Source of the DNA: UKL13-3 sp044353855
Lineage (GTDB): Bacteria > Bacteroidota > Bacteroidia > UKL13-3
Assembly (NCBI GenBank): GCA_044353855.1
Contig: JBILBF010000002.1
Location: 1-64,000, forward strand
DNA length: 64,000 nucleotides
Direction of reading: 5' to 3'
Under the pieces are notes generated by a model. It saw only the letters and a program-made list of their open reading frames with translations, did no database searches and was not told where the DNA came from. Within the stretch, counting starts at the first letter, position 1, and each line of letters opens with the position of its first letter. The translations under genes were made by a program, and so were the position numbers. Below are positions 7,625-16,744 of this stretch, piece by piece.

Positions 7625-8437
7625 ATGAATTGGAATTCTCTTTTATACAGCCTACTATTTTTAACAATAGTAAGTGTTTGGGGTTGCTCTAAAAATGATG
7701 ATGTAACAGTTAATGAATCAATTTTGAGTGGGGTATCTAAACCTCCGGTTGTAGTTGTTTTAAAACCAGCCGTTGTGTTAACAATCAACCATGTGGTAGG
7801 AGATTCGTTGTTAACTTATGATACCTACTACCAAAATCAATGGGGCGAACGATTTACGGTTGATGCTTTTAAATATTATATCAGCAATATGGTGTTGGTT
7901 TATGATTCTGTTACTCGAGTTCCAATTCCTGAGTCTTATTATTTAGTTGATCAAGGAAAAGTAACGAGTAAAAACATTACACTTTCTAATATCCCCAAAG
8001 GGAATCTTACTTCCATTAACTTTTTGATTGGAGTAGATGCTTTTAGAAATACGTCAGGAGTTCAACAAGGTGCATTAGACCCTAGTTTAGGGATGTTTTG
8101 GACCTGGAATTCGGGTTATATAATGGCCAAACTAGAAGGCCGTTATCAAAAGGGAAGCAATGCAAATGCTTCTTTTATATGGCATTGCGGTGGATTTGTA
8201 TTGCCTTATTCAAGTATTCGGAATGTAACTATTTCATTTCCGCAGACTAAAATTGACACCATTCAAAAGACGGTAATTGCTGTAAATGCAGATGTATTGG
8301 AATGGTTTAAAACACCCAACCGCGTTACTATTGATAGCGTGCCTGTATTTAACGACCCCACTGAAATGAGCAATAGAGTTGCCAATAATTATGCCGATAT
8401 GTTTAGGGTAACACAAATTACAAAAACTCCGTATTGA
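7625..8437 (+). CDS. MbnP-like lipoprotein
   Basis: The ATG at 7625 gives a clean lipoprotein signal: MNWNSLLYSLL, a hydrophobic stretch and a VWGC lipobox, so lipid anchoring at the envelope is expected. A longer TTG start at 7592 would spoil the signal. The mature protein shows the pattern of the MbnP family: a FTVDAFKYYISNM segment, YLVDQGK, an INFLIGVD strand, GMFWTWNSGYI and a FIWHCGGF segment. MbnP relatives are linked to copper handling next to MbnH-type haem proteins. No mbnH is visible nearby, so a metal role here is only suggested. The gene converges with the M1 peptidase gene with a 15-base gap. Confidence 0.7.
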   Translation: MNWNSLLYSLLFLTIVSVWGCSKNDDVTVNESILSGVSKPPVVVVLKPAVVLTINHVVGDSLLTYDTYYQNQWGERFTVDAFKYYISNMVLVYDSVTRVPIPESYYLVDQGKVTSKNITLSNIPKGNLTSINFLIGVDAFRNTSGVQQGALDPSLGMFWTWNSGYIMAKLEGRYQKGSNANASFIWHCGGFVLPYSSIRNVTISFPQTKIDTIQKTVIAVNADVLEWFKTPNRVTIDSVPVFNDPTEMSNRVANNYADMFRVTQITKTPY

Positions 8438-8452
8438 TAATTTGGGTTGTTT

Positions 8453-11071
8453 TTATTTCTTCATAAATTGTTTAGAAACACTACCATTTTTCATAACAAC
8501 AGTAATAATATATTGCCCCGCAGGTATGTCGTGTATAGATAGTGGAAAGGTTTCTGTGTGTAATTCAAGTAGTAGTTGTTTCATTACTTTGCCCTGTACA
8601 TCTCTAATTACAACTTGTTTGATAAATGTTTTACTTTCAAAAACCAGTTTAATATGTCCTTCGGAATCGGTTGGGTTGGGAATTATTTGAAAAGATCCTG
8701 CTTTGCGATTAGTTTCTTCTTTTAACCCAACAACGTTGGCATCTCGCATTCCAAAGGTATATTCACCAATTTGCAAATTGGTTACGGTAAATCGTCCCGT
8801 TTTATCTGTTTTGCTAGCTCCTGGCTGAAAAGTATTATTCGTATGAACAGCCCAATTTTCGTTTACTGTTGGTCTGTAAAGCAATACCAAACTGTCTTCG
8901 GTTTGGGTAATGAATGCTGCATCTAAAAAACTGGCTGCACGGCCATCATAGCTGAATACGCCTGTTGTTTTAAAGCTATTACCTAAATTACCCCAAACTG
9001 ACCAATACCTTTCAGTCGAGGGTTTGATACCTTGATTGCGAATAGTTCCTTCAATTGGGCCAACCCAATGATGTGTTACTTTTAATGAATCGCTTCCAGT
9101 TGTTTGTTGAACTGTTCCGGTAAATAACGCATTGGTTAAGCTTATATTTCCAGTTGCAGTTACATGTTTTTGCTCTGTACTATGAGCAAGTTGCACTCCA
9201 TAATCTTCATTGATAGAGTAGCTGCTTATTGAAATTCCATTTGGCAAAACCGTATCAAAAATTGCCTGCCCATTTTGCAACCAAAGTGTTTTTTTAATAA
9301 CTGTACCATTGCTTAATATTGCTTCAAACGTAAATGGGAGCGAGGCTGTAACAAAAGAATTTTGGGAGCTTAACTCATAAAATTCGGCATGAAAGATTCC
9401 TTCTTGTTGATTAAAACTGCTCATTACAATATCTGAATGACCTCTGGTATACAACCATTTTCTAAAAAAATCGGATAAGTTAATTGGGGTGTGGTGTTGA
9501 AATTCATTTTTTAATTCTTCGGTGCTCACATCTTTAAAAGTATACTTAAGTAAATAACTTTTGCACGCAGCAAAAAAGGCGGCATCACCCATCAAACTCC
9601 TTAAGGTGTGCACCATTAAAGCACCTTTTTTATATACATGTGTGCCATAAGTAGCAGTATGTGGCACTCCCGAAACAGGTAACCAAGCACCATCATTTTT
9701 GGGTGCATTTTTTAACACTTCTGTTGATTTAGTTTTAATATCTTCAATGTAAGCTTGTTTGCCATATACACATTCTAAAAACAAAGCTTCGTTAAAGCTT
9801 GCCCAGCCTTCGTTTAGCCACATTTCTTCAGCAGTGCCAGTAGTTGCCAAATTGCCCCACCACATATGCGAAAGTTCATGGGCAAATAACGTTTCATAAT
9901 CGGTGGTACCATTTATTGCGTAATTTGGATAGGCAATATTGGCTGCATGTTCCATTGCACCACTGGTAAATGGAACGCCTACAAATCCAACCCTATCAAA
10001 AGGGTAAGCTCCATATTTTTGTTCAAAACAGATTAACGCTTGGTTTAATTTGGCAAATGATGTTTTTGCTTTGGTGGTATCAGCCGCAACAACGGCAATC
10101 CAAACAGGATAAGTGCGATTGCTGCCAACAAAATCATATTTAATAATTTCATATTTGCCCACAGCCACCGATGCTAAATAAGTTGGAATTGGCTGGCTAA
10201 GTTCCCAGTTCCAAGTGGTGCTTCCATCTTGGTTTATTGTTTCAGGTTGAATCAATCCATTGCAAACAGCTTTAAAAGTAGCATCCGTTGTAATGTGAAA
10301 AGAGTAAGTTGCTCTATCTACAAAATCATCCACACACGGAAACCAACACCTCCCAAAATTATGTGGATTGCTTTGAAACCCAACACCCATATTATAAGCA
10401 TAGTTTCCACTAAAATAAAAGCCACCCCATTGAGCATCGGTTACAGGTTGACCACTATAACTAATCGCTATTTCAAACGTATCGTTTATTTGTTTAGGGT
10501 GTGTAAATTGTATGTTTAAGGTAGAATCTATTTGGGTAAATAGTTGTGCCGTATCATTGATGATGATAGCCGAAACAGGTAGTTTTAATAAGTCGAGTGT
10601 TATGTTTTGTACATTGGCTACTTTACTTACTACTTTAATGTTGGCTGTTCCGCCAATGGTTTTGCTTGCCACGTTTTGAATACGCAAACTCAAATCATAA
10701 TGCAGTACATTTATAAAATCGGAGCGGGTAGGAGCTTTTTGACCATTGTCCAATTTTACAATTTTACGGGTTGTTTTTCCATATTTTCCTGATACCTGCA
10801 GAAAAAAAACACCCACAGCTTGATTGCTAAAATCATAGGTAAAATCATTGTAACCTGCATAAACCTTAACGCTATCCGAAAGCAGAATTTGTCCTGTTAC
10901 ATTCAAAACAGTAAGGTTTAATGTTTCCGAAATTTTACTATCAACTGTAATGGTTATTTCGTTAAAAAATGGATTGGGTGTTACTTGTACAAAAGGCGTA
11001 TCGTTTGCGGCATAAGATTGTGAATGTATAAAGCAACTAAAAAGTAAAAACAGAAAACGTAATGATCTCAT
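8453..11071 (-). CDS. Secreted M1-family aminopeptidase with T9SS sorting domain
   Basis: The 872-residue zinc metallopeptidase starts with a signal peptide (MRSLRFLFLLFSC..., cleaved near residue 22). The catalytic domain has the exopeptidase motif as GAMEH (family usual GAMEN or GxMEN), the zinc site HELSHMWWGN, and the downstream glutamate in NEGWASFNE. The C-terminal 85 residues are a T9SS type-A sorting domain (IIPNPTDSEG, a VQGK turn, then AGQYIITVV). Residues of about 28-108 also look like a type-A sorting domain: TPNPFFNEITI, NVTGQI, AVGVFFLQVS. That is unusual at an N terminus. The protein probably trims peptides outside the cell or at the surface. Confidence 0.92.
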   Translation of the reverse strand: MRSLRFLFLLFSCFIHSQSYAANDTPFVQVTPNPFFNEITITVDSKISETLNLTVLNVTGQILLSDSVKVYAGYNDFTYDFSNQAVGVFFLQVSGKYGKTTRKIVKLDNGQKAPTRSDFINVLHYDLSLRIQNVASKTIGGTANIKVVSKVANVQNITLDLLKLPVSAIIINDTAQLFTQIDSTLNIQFTHPKQINDTFEIAISYSGQPVTDAQWGGFYFSGNYAYNMGVGFQSNPHNFGRCWFPCVDDFVDRATYSFHITTDATFKAVCNGLIQPETINQDGSTTWNWELSQPIPTYLASVAVGKYEIIKYDFVGSNRTYPVWIAVVAADTTKAKTSFAKLNQALICFEQKYGAYPFDRVGFVGVPFTSGAMEHAANIAYPNYAINGTTDYETLFAHELSHMWWGNLATTGTAEEMWLNEGWASFNEALFLECVYGKQAYIEDIKTKSTEVLKNAPKNDGAWLPVSGVPHTATYGTHVYKKGALMVHTLRSLMGDAAFFAACKSYLLKYTFKDVSTEELKNEFQHHTPINLSDFFRKWLYTRGHSDIVMSSFNQQEGIFHAEFYELSSQNSFVTASLPFTFEAILSNGTVIKKTLWLQNGQAIFDTVLPNGISISSYSINEDYGVQLAHSTEQKHVTATGNISLTNALFTGTVQQTTGSDSLKVTHHWVGPIEGTIRNQGIKPSTERYWSVWGNLGNSFKTTGVFSYDGRAASFLDAAFITQTEDSLVLLYRPTVNENWAVHTNNTFQPGASKTDKTGRFTVTNLQIGEYTFGMRDANVVGLKEETNRKAGSFQIIPNPTDSEGHIKLVFESKTFIKQVVIRDVQGKVMKQLLLELHTETFPLSIHDIPAGQYIITVVMKNGSVSKQFMKK

Positions 11072-11287
11072 TTTATATAAATTGAAAACATCAAATCTAG
11101 CATCTTTTCATTATCCACAAACCATAAATATTATGTGGGTATTTTCTGTTAAAAAATGATGGGTAACATAGGCTTAATCTTTATCTTGCAATGCTTAGTA
11201 ATAGTAGGCTTTGGTATCATTTACCACTAAAGTGTTTTATTACAAGTAAAAGACTAATAAACAGCATATAACAATACAACAATTATA

Positions 11288-13858
11288 ATGGCAGAAGACA
11301 GAATTATTCTTATTAACATTGAAGATGAAATGAAAACCGCTTACATCGATTATTCGATGTCGGTAATTGTTTCGCGTGCATTACCTGATGTGCGTGATGG
11401 TTTAAAACCCGTACACCGCAGAGTTTTGTATGGAATGACAGAATTGGGTTTAGCATCCAATCGTCCTCATAAAAAATCGGCTCGTATTGTAGGAGAGGTG
11501 TTGGGTAAGTTTCACCCACATGGCGATAGTTCTGTATACGATGCTATGGTGCGTATGGCACAGGATTGGAGCATGCGCTACACGTTAGTAGATGGTCAAG
11601 GAAATTTTGGTTCGGTAGATGGAGATCCGCCAGCGGCTATGCGATATACCGAAGCACGCTTGCGCAAAATTGCGGAAGAGTTACTTACAGATATTGATAA
11701 AAACACAGTTGATTTTCGTCCCAATTTTGACGATTCGTTAACAGAACCTTCGGTTTTGCCTGCTAAGTTTCCCAATTTATTGGTTAATGGTGCATCAGGT
11801 ATTGCTGTTGGTATGGCCACCAATATGGCTCCTCATAATCTTACAGAAGTAATTGACGGCACACTAGCTTATATTGATAAGCGAGATATTGAAGTTGCAG
11901 AATTAATGCAATTTGTAAAAGCCCCTGATTTTCCTACAGGTGGAATTATTTATGGATACGAAGGTGTAAAAGATGCTTTTGAAACGGGTAGAGGCCGAAT
12001 TGTAATGCGTGCCAAAGCTACTTTTGAAACCAGCAAAACAGGTAAGGATCAAATTATTGTTAACGAAATTCCGTATCAGGTAAACAAAGCAATGCTTATT
12101 GCTAAAACAGCCGATTTAATAAACGAAAAAATTATTGAAGGTATTTCGGAAATAAGGGATGAAAGTGATAGAGATGGAATGCGCATAGTGTATGATATTA
12201 AACGCGATGCAATTCCCAATATCGTTTTAAATAAATTATACAAATACACGGCACTTCAAACTTCTTTTAGCGTAAACAATGTGGCTTTGGTAAAAGGCCG
12301 TCCCGAAATGTTGAACCTGAAAGATCAAATTAAATATTTTGTAGAACACCGCCACGAAGTGGTTGTTCGCAGAACAAAATTTGAACTTGAAGAAGCACAA
12401 AAACGCGCACATATTTTAGAAGGATTGTTGATTGCATTGGATAATTTGGATGCAGTAATCAAACTCATTCGCGAATCCAAAACACCTGATGAAGCCCGCG
12501 AAGGGTTGATGTCAAACTTTAAATTGAGTGAAATTCAATCTAAAGCCATACTTGATATGCGTTTGCGTGTATTAACTGGTCTTGAGCGCGATAAGATTAA
12601 AGATGAGTATGCCGAGTTGATGAAATTGATTAACCATTTGAATGAGATATTGGCTAACGAAAGCATGCGTTACCAAATCATCAAAGATGAGTTAACGGAG
12701 ATGCGGGAGAAGTATGGTGATAAACGCAGAACAGAAATTGTGTTTGCCGGAAATGATATGAGCATGGAAGACCTTATTGCAGATGATGAAGTGGTAATTA
12801 CCATTTCGCATTTGGGTTATGTAAAACGTACTTCGCTAACAGAATACCGTACTCAAAACCGTGGTGGACGTGGTTCACGAGGTGTTAGCAAACGTGTGGA
12901 GGATTTTGTAGAGCATGTATTTATGGCTACCAACCATAATTATCTGATGTTTTTTACCAACCAAGGTAAATGTTATTGGATCAAAGTATGGGAAATTCCT
13001 GAAGGAGATAAAGTATCAAAGGGACGTGCCATACAAAACTTAATCAATATTTCGGCTGATGATAAAGTAATGGCATACTTAAATGTAAAAACATTAAGTG
13101 ACCCAGAATACTTAGCTAATAATTATGTAATGATGTGTACCGAACAAGGAAGCATCAAAAAAACAACGTTAGAAGCTTATTCTCGTCCACGTGCAAATGG
13201 TGTAAATGCCATTAACGTGCGCGAAGGAGATATGTTGGTAGAAGCTAGGTTAACAAGTGGAACCAGCGAAATTATCATTGCCAGCCAACAAGGAAAAGCA
13301 ATTCGCTTTAACGAAAGTAGTGTACGTCCAATGGGTAGAACTGCTACTGGAGTAAGGGCCATTAGATTAGGCGATGGTGATACTGTATTGGGAATGATTG
13401 CCATTGAAAACCCACAAACAACCAATGTATTGGTGGTTACACAAAATGGAATGGGTAAACGCAGTGATGTAGAAGATTACCGTATAACCAACCGTGGAGG
13501 TAAAGGTGTAATGGCCATGAATGTTACTGAAAAAACAGGTAAGCTTGTTGCCATTAAAGAAGTAGATGATACCAACGATATTATGATTATGACCAAAGCG
13601 GGTATTACCATTCGCTTAAGTGTAAAAGACCTAAGAGTATTAGGCCGAGTAACACAAGGTGTTCGATTAATTAATATTGATGCTAAAGACTCAATTGCTT
13701 CTATAGCCAAAGTTGATTACGTAGAAGAAATAGAAGAAGAACTTGTAGATGGAATAGAAGGAGCAGAGCTAACAGCAGAAATGCCAACAGACGAAACTTC
13801 AGATGCACCAGCAGCAAGTGATGCCGAAGCACCTATTGATTCACCACCAGCTGAATAA
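11288..13858 (+). CDS. gyrA: DNA gyrase subunit A
   Basis: The 856-residue protein is the DNA-cleaving subunit of gyrase, which introduces negative supercoils together with GyrB. The catalytic tyrosine is Y120 in AAMRYTEARL. The quinolone-determining region reads HPHGDSSVYDAMVRMAQ, with S81 and D85 at the positions of E. coli S83 and D87, so no resistance substitution is seen there. The C-terminal beta-pinwheel blades are present, with NRGGRGSRG near residue 525 as the GyrA-box-like motif. The protein ends in an acidic tail rich in E, D, A and P. It appears monocistronic, with a terminator directly after it. The start ATG is conserved in context (MAEDRII). Confidence 0.96.
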   Translation: MAEDRIILINIEDEMKTAYIDYSMSVIVSRALPDVRDGLKPVHRRVLYGMTELGLASNRPHKKSARIVGEVLGKFHPHGDSSVYDAMVRMAQDWSMRYTLVDGQGNFGSVDGDPPAAMRYTEARLRKIAEELLTDIDKNTVDFRPNFDDSLTEPSVLPAKFPNLLVNGASGIAVGMATNMAPHNLTEVIDGTLAYIDKRDIEVAELMQFVKAPDFPTGGIIYGYEGVKDAFETGRGRIVMRAKATFETSKTGKDQIIVNEIPYQVNKAMLIAKTADLINEKIIEGISEIRDESDRDGMRIVYDIKRDAIPNIVLNKLYKYTALQTSFSVNNVALVKGRPEMLNLKDQIKYFVEHRHEVVVRRTKFELEEAQKRAHILEGLLIALDNLDAVIKLIRESKTPDEAREGLMSNFKLSEIQSKAILDMRLRVLTGLERDKIKDEYAELMKLINHLNEILANESMRYQIIKDELTEMREKYGDKRRTEIVFAGNDMSMEDLIADDEVVITISHLGYVKRTSLTEYRTQNRGGRGSRGVSKRVEDFVEHVFMATNHNYLMFFTNQGKCYWIKVWEIPEGDKVSKGRAIQNLINISADDKVMAYLNVKTLSDPEYLANNYVMMCTEQGSIKKTTLEAYSRPRANGVNAINVREGDMLVEARLTSGTSEIIIASQQGKAIRFNESSVRPMGRTATGVRAIRLGDGDTVLGMIAIENPQTTNVLVVTQNGMGKRSDVEDYRITNRGGKGVMAMNVTEKTGKLVAIKEVDDTNDIMIMTKAGITIRLSVKDLRVLGRVTQGVRLINIDAKDSIASIAKVDYVEEIEEELVDGIEGAELTAEMPTDETSDAPAASDAEAPIDSPPAE

Positions 13859-13883
13859 CTAACCATTCAATCTTTTATAAAAG

Positions 13884-13918
13884 CCATCAATCGAGCGTAT
13901 CGGTTGGTGGTTTTTTTT
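13884..13918 (+). terminator. Intrinsic terminator of gyrA
   Basis: An 11-bp stem with two G-T pairs (13884-13894 with 13900-13910) and a five-base loop is followed by eight T residues at 13911-13918, 25 bases after the gyrA stop. Confidence 0.85.
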
Positions 13919-13949
13919 GCATGGTTAAAAAAAATGGATGTGTTAAAAT

Positions 13950-13975
13950 TGGAAAAGGAGGCCGAAGCCTCCTTT
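13950..13975 (-). terminator. Intrinsic terminator of rnpB
   Basis: On the minus strand a nine-bp stem (13975-13967 with 13962-13954) closes on a C(UUCG)G-type tetraloop and continues into TTTTCC. It lies just beyond the 3' end of the RNase P RNA. Confidence 0.75.
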
Positions 13976-13983
13976 ATCTTTTG

Positions 13984-14421
13984 TACAAAACGATAAGCCG
14001 GGTTCAGTATCAAGAAACTAGCCCTTGATGATTGTCATTTATCTCCGATAATTATCACTAATTACCTCTAGCAGCCTACCCACTGGGATCGAACGAGCAG
14101 TTCTTTTTCAACTCACCCAACAACCTAGGGCTGCTGAGCTGAGTAGAAGCACCCAGCCTATTTGGCCTTACAACCCGTGAGGTTTACCTTGCCTCTAATG
14201 TTACCATTAGAGCGGTGGTCTCTTACACCGCCTTTTCACCTTTTCCCCTGCAGTCATACTTCGGCTTCGCTCAGTATGACTGCAGGGGTAGTTTAATTTT
14301 CTGCGGCACTTTCTGTAAACCCAATATTATATTGAGCTCCCCACCCGTTAGGTGGCACGGTACTCTATGTTGCCCGGACTTTCCTCCTAATGTATTGCAA
14401 AAAGGCGACAATCTGTTTTGA
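13984..14421 (-). ncRNA. rnpB: RNase P RNA, bacterial class A
   Basis: The minus strand reads the RNase P hallmarks: GAGGAAAGTCCGGGC near the 5' end, AGTGCCGCAGAAAA for the J11/12 region, GGTGAAAAGG and GTAAGAGACCACCG, and the 3' ATAAGCCGGGTTC close to the end. Helix P1 can be drawn between CAAAAC near 14420 and GTTTTG near 13986. The RNA is the catalytic part of the enzyme that matures tRNA 5' ends. Helix P12 carries a long perfect hairpin (listed separately). Ends are estimated to within a few bases from P1. The gene is flanked by a terminator downstream and a TATATTTG element upstream. Confidence 0.95.
14245..14288. repeat. REP-like palindrome forming the distal P12 arm of rnpB
   Basis: A 16-bp perfect inverted repeat (14245-14260 with 14273-14288) surrounds a 12-base centre, TTCGGCTTCGCTC-like. 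From memory this TACTTCGRCTTCGCTCAGTA core is a very common dispersed palindrome in Bacteroidota genomes. It lies where the variable helix P12 of RNase P RNA belongs, so it is tolerated in the mature RNA. Confidence 0.75.
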
Positions 14422-14427
14422 ACGAGG

Positions 14428-14435
14428 CAAATATA
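14428..14435 (-). promoter_or_regulatory. Candidate -7 element of rnpB
   Basis: TATATTTG on the minus strand matches the Bacteroidota -7 consensus TAnnTTTG and lies seven bases before the estimated 5' end of rnpB. No good -33 TTTG is seen at the expected distance. Confidence 0.5.
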
Positions 14436-14477
14436 GTTAAACAGTCAGTAATTTTAGTATTTGAAAGCGCTATCTTT

Positions 14478-16550
14478 TCAAAGATGTTTTACATATTCAT
14501 AAGTGTCATACTGAGATCTAATTTTTAACTTATGATGAATCTCTAGATATTTATTGTCAAACTCGTGATCAATTGTGCGGGCTTTGGTATTGTCTGCAAG
14601 TTGGATATTGATAATATCGCGAATTTGCTTTTTGCACTGTTCGTCAAAAATGGGGAATGCACATTCAATTCTACGGTAAAGGTTACGGGTCATCCAATCA
14701 GCAGAGGAAAGGTACATTTTTTCAGTTCCATCATTTGCAAAAATAAACACCCTTGCATGTTCTAAAAAGCGATCGATAATGCTGATTACAGTAATGTTTT
14801 CACTTAAACCTTTTACACCAGGAACTAGAGTACAAATACCTCTAATAATGAGTTGTATTTTCACACCAGCTTTACTCGCTTCATAAAGCTTCGTAACAAT
14901 ACCATCATCCATCAAGCTATTCATTTTTGCTATAATATATGCTGGCTTACCGGCTTTCGCATGTTTAATTTCTGTATCAATTAAAGCTAAAAATTGTTTT
15001 ACTAAATAATCGGGGGCTACCAACAAATGATCAAACTTATAATTACGTTGGCTTTGAAACAACATATCCATCAATTTTTCCATATCATTGGTATAACGAG
15101 TGTCTTTGGTAAACAGTCCATGATCACAATATAACTTAGCTGTTTGTCCGTTGTAATTACCTGTTGATAGATGAGCATATTTAATAACTTTTCCTGCTTC
15201 TTCGCGGTAAATTAAGCATAACTTGCTATGTACTTTTTGCCCTGGCTTTCCAAAATGTACTCGCGCTCCAGCTTCTTGTAATTGGTTCGTCCAATAAATA
15301 TTGTGTTCTTCATCAAATCGAGCTTGAAGCTCCATTAATACAGTAACTTTTTTGCCGTTTTTTACCGCATTTATCAATGCATTTACCACATTACTGTGTT
15401 TGGCAACACGGTAAAGCGTAATTTTTATAGCACTTACTTTGGGGTCAATTGCCGCTTCGCGAAGCATACGAATGAGGTAATCAAAACTTTGGTAAGGGTG
15501 ATGCAATACAAAGTCTTTTTGATTGACAACATCAAATATGGTTTTGGCTTGATCTAACTCTGGAACAGAAAGTGGAGGCAAAGGAGCATAATAATCATTT
15601 ACATTGCCCACTTTAGGAAAGTCTAAAAAATCTTTAAAGTTATGATACCTGCCTCCTGGTATAAGATTCACGTTTTTAAGTTGAAGCTTTTGAGAAAGTA
15701 AATCAAGCATGCTTTTAGAAATAGCATTATCGTATACAAACCTAGTAGGAACGCCTTTGCTTCGTTGTTTAATGCTTTTTTCAATTTTATCTAAAAGGGT
15801 TTCTTTAAAAACATCATTCTCCTCACTTTCCAGCACAAAATCAGCATCACGTGTAATTTTTACAGTATATGCTTCAAATTGATTGTAATCAAAAATAGAA
15901 AATATATGTTTAAGAGAACTTCGAATTACATCATCCAAAAACATGATAAATGTATTTTCATCTGTTCGAGGCAAAATATAAAAACGATTTAAAGGGGTAT
16001 TGGGTATTTCAATTAAGGCATGTTTAGGTTTTAGTAATTCGTTGCTATCACTTAGCTTAACGGCTAAATATATTGATCGATCACGTAAGTGAGGAATTTG
16101 TTTTAACTCATCAATTAACACAGGAAACAAATAAGGCAACACATCTTTATGGAAATATTCTTTTACCGGAATTTTTTGTTCTTCTGTAAGTTGAATTTCA
16201 TTGATAATAAATATTTTTTGTTGAGCTAATTCTTTCAGAATAGAGGTATAAGCCTTATTAAATCTATCTTGTTGGATTACGGCAATTCGTTGAATCTCGG
16301 CTAACGTAATGTCGGCCGGAAATTGTGTGTTAGAAAGTACTTTTCGGGTTGCTTTTTTCTCTCCTCTTCGTAAAGTAGCTACACGTACTCTAAAAAACTC
16401 GTCATTATTGGATGAAAAAATAGCTAAAAACTTAAGTCGTTCTAATAAGGGAGTCTCTGCATTTTCTGCTTCTTGTAACACACGCTCATTAAAAAGCATC
16501 CAGCTTAATTCTCTGTCTTTGTATAAATATCCTTGGTATTCTTTAATCAT
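14478..16550 (-). CDS. ppk1: Polyphosphate kinase 1
   Basis: With the ATG at 16550 the protein has 690 residues, the usual PPK1 length. It reversibly polymerises the gamma-phosphate of ATP into polyphosphate. The N-terminal domain contains DRELSWMLFNERVL and SNNDEFFRVRVATL. The phosphate-accepting histidine is in YAHLSTGNYN, and a second active-site histidine in LEHARVFIF. SADWMTRNLYRR is the conserved C-terminal motif. An in-frame GTG at 16580 would add ten residues before the usual MIKEYQGYLYKDRELSW start, so the ATG is preferred. The gene stands alone beside rnpB, transcribed in the same direction. Confidence 0.95.
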   Translation of the reverse strand: MIKEYQGYLYKDRELSWMLFNERVLQEAENAETPLLERLKFLAIFSSNNDEFFRVRVATLRRGEKKATRKVLSNTQFPADITLAEIQRIAVIQQDRFNKAYTSILKELAQQKIFIINEIQLTEEQKIPVKEYFHKDVLPYLFPVLIDELKQIPHLRDRSIYLAVKLSDSNELLKPKHALIEIPNTPLNRFYILPRTDENTFIMFLDDVIRSSLKHIFSIFDYNQFEAYTVKITRDADFVLESEENDVFKETLLDKIEKSIKQRSKGVPTRFVYDNAISKSMLDLLSQKLQLKNVNLIPGGRYHNFKDFLDFPKVGNVNDYYAPLPPLSVPELDQAKTIFDVVNQKDFVLHHPYQSFDYLIRMLREAAIDPKVSAIKITLYRVAKHSNVVNALINAVKNGKKVTVLMELQARFDEEHNIYWTNQLQEAGARVHFGKPGQKVHSKLCLIYREEAGKVIKYAHLSTGNYNGQTAKLYCDHGLFTKDTRYTNDMEKLMDMLFQSQRNYKFDHLLVAPDYLVKQFLALIDTEIKHAKAGKPAYIIAKMNSLMDDGIVTKLYEASKAGVKIQLIIRGICTLVPGVKGLSENITVISIIDRFLEHARVFIFANDGTEKMYLSSADWMTRNLYRRIECAFPIFDEQCKKQIRDIINIQLADNTKARTIDHEFDNKYLEIHHKLKIRSQYDTYEYVKHL

Positions 16551-16744
16551 AATAGTTAGGCAAAAATAAACTTTAGGCACACTCCAACAGCATCATTTAC
16601 CAACGAAATTGTACGATTTGTCCAATATTAACCAACCGTATCGTATATTTAACATAAACTTAACCATTGGAATATGCTCTTTAGTCTAATGGTTTTAAGT
16701 AAAAAAATAGTTAATTCGCCACTTTAAACTTATAAAAATATTTT

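Noticed and set aside
14215..14421. Open frame of 68 codons on the plus strand
   Set aside because: It lies entirely within the RNase P RNA gene on the opposite strand and is a by-product of that RNA sequence.
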